This document shows positions 1-4,748 of a stretch of DNA of 7,117 nt, one piece after another; positions within the stretch are counted from its first letter, which is position 1; each line of letters starts with the position of its first letter. The stretch covers positions 1 to 7,117 of the forward strand of contig JAKASN010000094.1 in NCBI GenBank assembly GCA_021819025.1. The letters are read 5' to 3'. A program made the translations under genes and the position numbers. The notes beneath the pieces are model-generated. The model did no database searches, was not told where the DNA came from, and saw only the letters and a list, made by a program, of their open reading frames with translations. This stretch comes from Actinomycetes bacterium (GTDB taxonomy: Bacteria > Actinomycetota > Acidimicrobiia > Acidimicrobiales > Acidimicrobiaceae).

Positions 1-20
1 AAAAAACTCCGCGGCCCGAG

Positions 21-713
21 GTGAATCTCTCGCCATGGCTGAGTCTCTCTCGCAGCGGCGGCTTTGGAAGCGCGAGCTTGCTCCCGGGTCGCAATTGCCA
101 GGCGAGTGCCTATCGAACCGTCCCTATGGCGGAGGGCTTCAAGAGCGCTTCGGTGGCGATAGGCGCCCGCTGGGAGGCTCGCTTGGGACGCCATGGTGTA
201 GCTGGTCATGAGGTCTCCGAGGGGGTGGATCAAAGCGAGAGGCGCGTTGCCAATAGAGACCTCGAGAGTGTCAGCGACGTCGGCGCAACGATCATCGATC
301 TGCGTGACGGTGGCACAGGGCGTGGGACTTCGACGGTGCGCGACGATGACGTGCACAGCTGCGCCACTCTTCCTTTGAGCCGGGGCGAAGTTGGCCTAAA
401 GCGCCACGCCAGCTCGGTTGGAGTGGCGCAGGCGGCAAAAGAAACCTCCGGGTTGGCCGTTGCGGGAGCTTCGCGGCGCAAAGCAGTGGTGCGAAAGAGC
501 GCCTGGATCGTCGATCCCATTTCCCGGGTGGGGATAATGTTGGCGCTGCCCGGTTTTGAGGTCACCGTAATTGGCGAGCAGCCCCGAGCCGACGAGCCCG
601 AGACGGGGGGTGCCATGGTGGAGGTGCTCGTCGAGGAAAGGGTGCGTCTCATCTCGGCCTGGGCGCTACAACCTAGCCCGATGGCTCCGGCAGAAGGAGC
701 GAGTGCGCGGTGA
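21..713 (+). CDS. Unrecognised open frame, doubtful gene
   Basis: A GTG-initiated frame of 230 codons. The frame is also open upstream to the left edge, so it could be the 3' end of a longer gene. By hand count about 69% of first and third codon positions are G/C, with the second position clearly lower, which is the pattern expected of coding sequence in this genome. However, the complementary minus-strand frame is codon-aligned and shares that pattern. That minus frame is interrupted by TAG at 396-398 and again further upstream, but from 395 to the left edge it reads as a plausible protein. The translation here is rich in Arg, Ser, Gly, Ala and Val, and I see no domain, signal peptide or membrane segment. 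There is no proper Shine-Dalgarno sequence, only GAGG abutting the GTG. I list it because it is the longest uninterrupted plus frame with coding-like composition, and a shadow is at least as likely. Confidence 0.18.
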   Translation: MNLSPWLSLSRSGGFGSASLLPGRNCQASAYRTVPMAEGFKSASVAIGARWEARLGRHGVAGHEVSEGVDQSERRVANRDLESVSDVGATIIDLRDGGTGRGTSTVRDDDVHSCATLPLSRGEVGLKRHASSVGVAQAAKETSGLAVAGASRRKAVVRKSAWIVDPISRVGIMLALPGFEVTVIGEQPRADEPETGGAMVEVLVEERVRLISAWALQPSPMAPAEGASAR

Positions 714-886
714 TGCTCCTCGCCTGGTCTCTTCGCACCCGCCGAAGGCTCCCAAGGCCGATCGGTTCCGGGGAGGTCCTGCGCCACCATGACCTCCATT
801 GAAGATTGCCTGGGACGAGATTGTTCTAGTTTGTGACCTTTTCGTCCGAAGAGTAATAGAGGTGCTGTTTTTTGCTGAGGTGGTAA

Positions 887-916
887 TTGACACTGCAGCG
901 CTAGGCCCGTCATAGT
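887..916 (+). promoter_or_regulatory. Candidate sigma70-type promoter upstream of the AAA+-like gene
   Basis: A perfect TTGACA at 887-892 is followed after 18 bases by CATAGT at 911-916, which matches four of six bases of the -10 consensus. A second TTGACA lies at 933-938 and a GATAAT at 924-929, but those have no well-spaced partner. The box sits about 150 bases before the GTG start at 1066, implying a leader of roughly 140 bases if it is used. This rests on pattern match only. Confidence 0.3.
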
Positions 917-1051
917 GACCGAGGATAATCCCTTGACAACCGCTAGAGGAAGTAGATTCGATGCATCGACAACCACGTCGTGGTGCTCGCCTCTAACTCC
1001 AAGAGGCTTTCACCCCACCATGCCGAATCCAAACCTTGAGGCGTGTTCCCC

Positions 1052-1057
1052 AGGAAG
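1052..1057 (+). promoter_or_regulatory. Ribosome binding site that sets the start at GTG 1066
   Basis: AGGAAG lies eight bases before GTG 1066. The longer version of the frame would begin at TTG 1036, which has no comparable site. This favours GTG 1066 and a protein beginning MSDLIP. Confidence 0.6.
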
Positions 1058-1065
1058 CGGCCCCG

Positions 1066-2100
1066 GTGAGTGACCTTATTCCAACCTCTGAGGAAGTTGA
1101 GAAGTACTCTGTCGACCGCCGCTATCTTCTCGCCCAGATGGAGTTGATGTTCGACATTCTCTCCGCTGCGTTAGGCACCGATTCCAACCTCGTGGATCTC
1201 GAGCAAGCAGGCGGACCCTACATCACCGCCGAAAAGGCCAAAGCCATCGCCGCCACGGAGCGAATGCGCTCCTACGCGCTCACCCCGCGTTCTGAAGAAC
1301 TCATTCGCCAATCCCAGCAGATCGAAGCCGAGGCTCAGCTCGCCGGTACTCCGCTTGCCATCGAGCGCCTCGCCCTTGCCACCGGGATGAGCGAGACTGA
1401 ACTTGAAATCATCCTCGTTGGAGTTGCCGCGGAGCTTGACGATCGCTTCGAGCGGATCTTCGGATACTTGAACGACAATCTTCACCACAACTATCCCAGC
1501 CTTGCGCTGATTGCGAAACTGTGGGGATACGACCCCATCTCGGCGGAATTTCGCCTCGCGCTCTCCTCCGGCGGTGCGATATTTTTGCACCACCTCGGAG
1601 AGATCGTCTGGGACGAGCAGCCCTTTCTTTCCCGAGGGCTGAAGATCTACGATGTCGTGGTGAACTTTCTCCTCGGGAACCCCTCCCTCGACGCCGAATT
1701 GGTTTCGGTGATGACCGAACCTGAGCTCGGGGCGAGCCCCATCGAGGGTCTCGGAGTCGCCGCGACTAAAGCCGGATCGGCGTGTTATGTGCAAGGCAGC
1801 GATGCCAGCCGGGTCGCGGCACAGATTTGCAAGAGCTTGAACGACGTGGCCTGGGCACCATTCTTCTACGACTTGCGCAAGGCGGTCGCCAAGCGCGCCG
1901 ACGTGATAAGGCAGTTCGACCTGCTCGCCAGAGACGCCCGGCTCCTTAGTGCAGCCGTGGTGGTGGGGCCGATCGACTTGCTTGGGCCTGAAGACCTCGC
2001 CCATCTCGACAAACTCATGGATCGCGGTTTTCCCTTGGTGCTATTTGGCCAAAAGGAATGGCCCTCTCTCGGCTATCTCAAGGATCCGGTGACCTTTTAG
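1066..2100 (+). CDS. Truncated AAA+ ATPase: N-terminal winged-helix and degenerate NTPase half only
   Basis: The product is 344 residues. Its pattern matches, from memory, the N-terminal half of large AAA+ ATPases found with contractile injection systems and related phage-tail-like particles. An N-terminal helical part is followed at about 95-165 by the winged-helix-like region, with RFERIFGYLNDN at 127-138. A PFLSRGLKIYDVVVNFLLG block lies at 186-204. A degenerate first NTPase fold follows: QGSDASRVAAQI at 243-254 sits where a P-loop would be but lacks the GKT/S, AAVVVGPIDLL at 296-306 replaces Walker B without acidic catalytic residues, and FPLVLFG at 322-328 resembles a sensor strand. Full-length relatives continue into an active AAA+ domain; this one stops at PVTF. 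The frame stays open for 42 codons after the TAG, but that sequence is not AAA-like, so a simple nonsense mutation does not explain the ending. ATP hydrolysis is therefore unlikely. It could be a scaffold or adaptor, or a gene remnant. Confidence 0.68.
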   Translation: MSDLIPTSEEVEKYSVDRRYLLAQMELMFDILSAALGTDSNLVDLEQAGGPYITAEKAKAIAATERMRSYALTPRSEELIRQSQQIEAEAQLAGTPLAIERLALATGMSETELEIILVGVAAELDDRFERIFGYLNDNLHHNYPSLALIAKLWGYDPISAEFRLALSSGGAIFLHHLGEIVWDEQPFLSRGLKIYDVVVNFLLGNPSLDAELVSVMTEPELGASPIEGLGVAATKAGSACYVQGSDASRVAAQICKSLNDVAWAPFFYDLRKAVAKRADVIRQFDLLARDARLLSAAVVVGPIDLLGPEDLAHLDKLMDRGFPLVLFGQKEWPSLGYLKDPVTF

Positions 2101-2218
2101 CCGCCTGAATTGGCTCTTGGGGCCCATCTTTGCGGCACCACGACTTTGCTGAGCTGGACGATAGTAGCTCGGCCGATCTGGCGGTTAGCCTGTAAGCATC
2201 AATTGAAACGATTTACAT

Positions 2219-2222
2219 GGAG
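2219..2222 (+). promoter_or_regulatory. Ribosome binding site that sets the start at GTG 2231
   Basis: GGAG at 2219-2222 lies eight bases before GTG 2231. An in-frame GTG at 2222 overlaps this site and would have no binding site of its own, so 2231 is the better start. Confidence 0.5.
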
Positions 2223-2230
2223 TGATTGAC

Positions 2231-2569
2231 GTGGAGCAGAGCCCGGCAAAATTGGCATTTCTAATTCTCAGCGACGACCCAGCTCGAGCGATTCCCGGCT
2301 TAGTGATGGCTTCGCGCCTCAAGCAGAATCGCGGAGCCGACGTCAGGGTGCTCTTCTTTGGGCCGGGGGTGAAGCTCGCCGCAAGCGGGGCCGTCGACGA
2401 ACAGGTCAAGGTATTGCAAGAGGTCGGGGTTCTCCCCAAGGCATGCCGGGCCAATGTGGAACAGTATGGCATCTCCGATGAGATTGCCGCGCGTCCGATT
2501 GAGCTTTTAGCGGCAGGAGCAGAGGTCGAGGAGTTCCACCAGCTCGGCTACACGGTATTGAGCTTCTAG
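2231..2569 (+). CDS. DsrE/DsrF-like small protein
   Basis: The product is 112 residues, the usual size for the DsrE/DsrF/YchN-like fold. The N-terminal strand KLAFLILSDDPARAIPGLVM (7-26) leads into a helix. It is followed by the second strand ADVRVLFFGPGVKLA (36-50), which is the typical 'VevvfFGpGv' signature of the family. A helix, the segment KACRANVEQYGI (70-81) and the closing strand YTVLSF come after that. The single cysteine (Cys72) falls where many family members carry their conserved cysteine, which in sulfur-trafficking members carries persulfide sulfur. Many other DsrE-like proteins have no assigned role, so sulfur relay is possible but not shown. It is soluble, with no signal peptide. 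It follows the AAA+-like gene by 130 bases on the same strand, far enough that a separate promoter is possible. I am fairly sure of the fold and unsure of the function. Confidence 0.72.
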   Translation: MEQSPAKLAFLILSDDPARAIPGLVMASRLKQNRGADVRVLFFGPGVKLAASGAVDEQVKVLQEVGVLPKACRANVEQYGISDEIAARPIELLAAGAEVEEFHQLGYTVLSF

Positions 2570-2594
2570 GACCCATCGCCACGACGCGCTGGCG

Positions 2595-2627
2595 AGCGGG
2601 GCTATTGCGTCTAGCTCGAGCCCCGTT
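2595..2627 (+). terminator. Terminator-like hairpin after the DsrE-like gene
   Basis: AGCGGGGCT (2595-2603) can pair with AGCCCCGTT (2619-2627), giving nine pairs including one G-U, around a 15-base loop. It begins 25 bases after the DsrE-like stop. Only two T residues follow, so it lacks a proper U-tract. It may be a weak intrinsic terminator or an mRNA 3' end stabiliser. Confidence 0.45.
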
Positions 2628-3358
2628 CCATGGTGGTACTAGAGGAGTTCGAGCTCCCATGCTGGCGGGCGTCGCCTTTGTTGCTCAACATCTCACACCA
2701 TGGCCCTAATGTTGCCTTGGGTGTAGCTTGGAGTCTCCCGGCACCGGTGTTGCGCGATCGGAGCTGTTCTGGAAGTTGCACGGGGCGAAGGCTCCCATCC
2801 AAGGGCAACTTGTGGCCAGCGCGGCTCGCTCGGCGCTGCTCTTTGTCACAGCTGAGAGCTGGCGCAAGCGCGAAGGTTCCCCCTTGGCGATTGGCGCAGA
2901 TGACTCTGGACGCAGCTGCACCATGGCGATTGGGGGAGCTCGTGCCGAGCTCTGGTCATTTCGCGAGATGGGGATGCACCCAAACGAAAGGCGCACCTAA
3001 CGGCCGAGCCCAGCGAGGCCGATGAGCGGGTAGCGGGTTTTCAATGTGGGCAGGTGGAAGAATCTCCCGTCAAAAACGCGAAAAACCATTGCTTCGACAG
3101 TGGCGCCCACCGGTGGGCTTTGTGGCAAAAGCCCAAGCCGTTGGAGGTGACGCCACGGCCGCTAGGCATCGATGTGGCATAGCTTTTTATGGGCCGAGGG
3201 TGGCCAATAACGCCAAGGGCGAGCCCGATGAGTTCGGGTCGGGGCAAGCTAAGGATCTTTTGCTGTGAAGCGGGGTCTTTGGCCCGATCGGGGCATGGGA
3301 GCCAAATGACTCGAGTGCAATGGTCAACTTGGCTTTGCTGGCGCCGCGGTGGTGATTT

Positions 3359-3369
3359 GAGATAATCTC
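3359..3369 (+). promoter_or_regulatory. -10 box and 11-base palindrome just before the AraC gene
   Basis: The sequence GAGAT-A-ATCTC is a perfect inverted repeat of five-base arms around one base. Inside it lie GATAAT (3361-3366), a good -10 match, and TAATCT (3363-3368), a TANNNT box with exactly seven bases before ATG 3376. No Shine-Dalgarno sequence precedes that ATG, so transcription probably starts at or near the A of the start codon and the mRNA is leaderless. No clear -35 is visible. The palindrome over the -10 could be an operator, perhaps for autoregulation. Confidence 0.45.
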
Positions 3370-3375
3370 CTAGAC

Positions 3376-3786
3376 ATGACTCCAGAGAAGTTTGCCAACC
3401 TCGTGAGCTTGCGCCGCGTGCGAGACCAAATTGACGCCAACTACGCTCAAGCACTTGACGTTGCGGCGATGGCGTCCATGGCGGCGATGTCGAGCGCACA
3501 CTTCTCGCGCAGTTTCCGCGCTAGCTATGGTGAGGCTCCCTACTTTTATCTCCAGACGAGACGTATCGAGCGCGCCAAGGCACTTTTGAGAAAGGGCGAA
3601 TCGGTCACCGATACTTGCTTGGCGGTGGGTTATCTCTCCTTCGGTTCGTTTAGCACTCTCTTTAGAACACTGGTGGGCGAGTCGCCCTCGAAGTATCGAC
3701 AACGTGACAACCGCGAGGTTGAGGCTCTACCAACTTGCGTGAAGATGATGGCCACCCGCCCGCGTCATAGTTCGACAAGTCTTTGA
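3376..3786 (+). CDS. AraC-family transcriptional regulator, DNA-binding domain only
   Basis: The product is 136 residues and consists of little more than the two helix-turn-helix motifs of an AraC/XylS DNA-binding domain. The first motif is at about 27-49 (LDVAAMASMAAMSSAHFSRS), joined by a linker helix with the typical RRIERAKALL (62-71) to the second motif at about 75-97 (VTDTCLAVGYLSFGSFST). The family signature GESPSKYRQ closes the domain at 101-109. There is no N-terminal sensory domain, so an effector would have to bind elsewhere or be absent. The C-terminal tail LPTCVKMMATRP resembles, from memory, the tail of small AraC regulators that sit next to VOC proteins in Actinobacteria. The likely target is therefore the VOC gene downstream and possibly its own promoter, which carries a palindrome. 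The ATG lacks a ribosome binding site but follows a TANNNT box, consistent with a leaderless message. Confidence 0.9.
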   Translation: MTPEKFANLVSLRRVRDQIDANYAQALDVAAMASMAAMSSAHFSRSFRASYGEAPYFYLQTRRIERAKALLRKGESVTDTCLAVGYLSFGSFSTLFRTLVGESPSKYRQRDNREVEALPTCVKMMATRPRHSSTSL

Positions 3787-3819
3787 GTGTCGCAAATCTC
3801 TGTGTGAGACCGTCCAAGT

Positions 3820-3862
3820 GCCCCCGTTCCTCGACGTCTTGTGGCGGGGGCTTAATTTTTTA
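3820..3862 (+). terminator. Rho-independent terminator of the AraC gene
   Basis: GCCCCCG (3820-3826) pairs perfectly with CGGGGGC (3845-3851) around an 18-base loop, followed by TTAATTTTTTAA. The all-G/C stem with a run of T residues is the classical form. It begins 33 bases after the AraC stop and ends more than 50 bases before the VOC start, so it should separate the two transcripts. Confidence 0.8.
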
Positions 3863-3902
3863 ACTAAGCAGGATCGAAGAAGTTCGCGGGGATGGCTTGG
3901 CC

Positions 3903-3908
3903 TACCAT
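3903..3908 (+). promoter_or_regulatory. TANNNT -10 box of the VOC gene, probable leaderless promoter
   Basis: TACCAT lies exactly seven bases before ATG 3916, the same spacing as the TAATCT box before the AraC gene. No ribosome binding site precedes ATG 3916. CATAAT (3906-3911) overlaps and is an alternative -10, but it sits too near the ATG for a normal start point. No good -35 is visible. Confidence 0.4.
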
Positions 3909-3915
3909 AATTGAC

Positions 3916-4314
3916 ATGGCAGTTACCCTTTCTTCAATGTTCATACCCGTCCACGACCCCGATGCCGCCCTCGGCTTTTATCGTGATGTGCTCGGTCTCC
4001 AAGTGCGTGCCGACGTTGCCGCCGATGGCTTCCGCTGGGTCACCGTGGGAGCCCCGGGCCAGGACGTCGGGATTGTGCTGTTTCAGCCCCATGGAGGTCG
4101 GTCGCAGGCCGAAGGAGACGCCCTCTTGGCTCTGGTGACACAGGGCTCGCTTCAGGCGGCGATCTTTCGCAGCGACGACCTTGACGCCACCTTCGAGCAA
4201 GCCCGGGCATCAGGCGCCGAAGTGCTTCAGGAACCCACCTCCCAGCCCTGGGGAGTTCGTGATTGCGCCCTGCGCGATCCCTCGGGGAATCTCGTGCGCA
4301 TCCAACAAGGCTGA
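3916..4314 (+). CDS. VOC superfamily protein (glyoxalase/bleomycin resistance fold)
   Basis: The product is 132 residues with the usual two beta-alpha-beta-beta-beta modules. The first module has DPDAALGFYRDVLGLQV (14-30) and the strand RWVTVGAPG. The second has the helix LDATFEQARASGAEVLQEPT followed by WGVRDCALRDPSGNLVRI, a hallmark ending. Members of the superfamily bind metal or small molecules and act in glyoxal detoxification, dioxygenation or antibiotic sequestration. The last strand has Arg where metal-dependent glyoxalases have a Glu ligand (NLVRIQQ), so metal catalysis is doubtful and small-molecule binding is more likely. The frame opens at ATG 3892, but relatives as I recall them begin close to MAVTLSS, and a TANNNT box sits seven bases before ATG 3916, so 3916 is preferred. 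The gene follows an AraC regulator, a recurrent pairing that suggests control by it. The substrate is unknown. Confidence 0.9.
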   Translation: MAVTLSSMFIPVHDPDAALGFYRDVLGLQVRADVAADGFRWVTVGAPGQDVGIVLFQPHGGRSQAEGDALLALVTQGSLQAAIFRSDDLDATFEQARASGAEVLQEPTSQPWGVRDCALRDPSGNLVRIQQG

Positions 4315-4748
4315 CCACTGCGGCGCGCCGTTGCTAAAAAAAGCCTCGAGATTATCCCGGGTGAAGCGGCCTCTGCTTGCTATCGATCAAAGTTCTCGCT
4401 GGCGCCCTTGATCTTGAATCTCGGCTGCGGGGCACCACCAGTAGCAGAGTCGTCGCGCGGGCTTCGCAAATGCTCGAATCTCACCTGGAGGTGGCGCTTT
4501 GAGGAGTTGTCGATGTGCTCATGACTGAGAGCTCAAGTTGGCACTCCGCGTGCCACCTGCCAAAAGTGCTCCGGGTCGCCTGCATGACAGAACGAGGACC
4601 GGCGATGGCTTCTCTCACCCGCTCTCAGAGATTTCTTTAGCTCTACCACGAGGTGCTTTGAGGCACCTTCGCACTTCCTTGGGTTGCGAAGCGGCCCGGG
4701 AAGTCTGTGAGATAAAGCGATGCTCGGCCGAAAGCGGCGGCATTTACT
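4315..4748. other. Convergent intergenic region
   Basis: The plus-strand VOC gene and the minus-strand permease end towards each other here. A GGCGCGCC palindrome and a run of seven A residues lie just after the VOC stop, but they do not make a proper terminator in either direction. A cluster of inverted repeats lies at 4651-4704. Short open frames (for example plus 4538-4804, which runs into the permease) show no recognisable product and are taken as chance. I see no RNA gene. Confidence 0.5.
4651..4704. repeat. Overlapping inverted repeats in the convergent region
   Basis: Three stems compete. AGGTGC (4651-4656) pairs with GCACCT (4663-4668) around a six-base loop. CTTCGCA (4667-4673) pairs with TGCGAAG (4685-4691) around an eleven-base loop. 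ACTTCC (4673-4678) pairs with GGAAGT (4699-4704), with GGG/CCC pairs possible inside. Each overlaps the next by one or two bases. No T-run follows on either strand. They may act as a bidirectional transcription stop, but this is uncertain. Confidence 0.4.

Larger units (their letters stand above)
1..1065. other. Gene-poor stretch without a recognisable product
   Basis: About one kilobase precedes the first gene I can name. Several long frames are open on both strands (plus 3-713, minus 976-230, minus 395-3), but none gives a protein I recognise and none has a convincing ribosome binding site. The plus frame 3-713 and the minus frame 395-3 are codon-aligned complements, so their base composition cannot separate them. 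From about 790 to 1060 all frames are broken; this part holds TTGACA-like boxes at 887 and 933 that may belong to the promoter region of the gene at 1066. The stretch may be a decayed gene, an unknown gene, or non-coding DNA. Confidence 0.5.
2570..3375. other. Gene-poor stretch between the DsrE-like gene and the AraC regulator
   Basis: After the hairpin at 2595-2627 no gene can be named. Short frames overlap on both strands. The plus frame 2728-3000 (90 codons, TTG start) has mildly coding-like composition (about 61, 58 and 69% G/C at the three codon positions by hand count) but no binding site and no recognised motif. On the minus strand the frame from about 3165 to 2997 gives a short, protein-like C-terminus (VFRVFDGRFFHLPTL) and then TAG. 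Long minus frames that run into the AraC gene at 3376 are shadows. The last 20 bases hold the promoter-like box of the AraC gene. The stretch may contain decayed genes. Confidence 0.5.

Noticed and set aside
781..832. GCCACCATG with a short frame (ATG at 788), resembling a eukaryotic start context
   Set aside because: The frame is only about 15 codons long, and this context has no meaning in a bacterium; it is chance.
230..976. 248-codon open frame on the minus strand
   Set aside because: Its second codon position is as G/C-rich as its third, unlike real genes here, and the product is Ser/Pro/Thr/Arg-rich with no recognisable motif. It is best explained as a shadow.
1171..2004. 277-codon minus-strand frame opposite the AAA+-like gene
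   Set aside because: It lies wholly within a well-supported plus-strand gene and gives a shadow-type translation.
743..2797. Repeated 12-mer CGAAGGCTCCCA at 743-754 and 2786-2797
   Set aside because: One shared 12-mer is about what chance gives in a window of this size, and the flanks do not match.
3041..3499. 152-codon minus-strand frame
   Set aside because: It starts inside the AraC gene on the other strand, has no ribosome binding site and shows no known domain.
3892..3915. Earlier ATG for the VOC gene
   Set aside because: It adds eight residues not expected in the family and would place the start upstream of the TACCAT box; the GGGG next to it is too close to serve as a ribosome binding site.
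4321..4341. GGCGCGCC palindrome followed by a run of A, as a terminator
   Set aside because: The run is A on the plus strand and precedes the palindrome when read on the minus strand, so it is not in terminator order in either direction.
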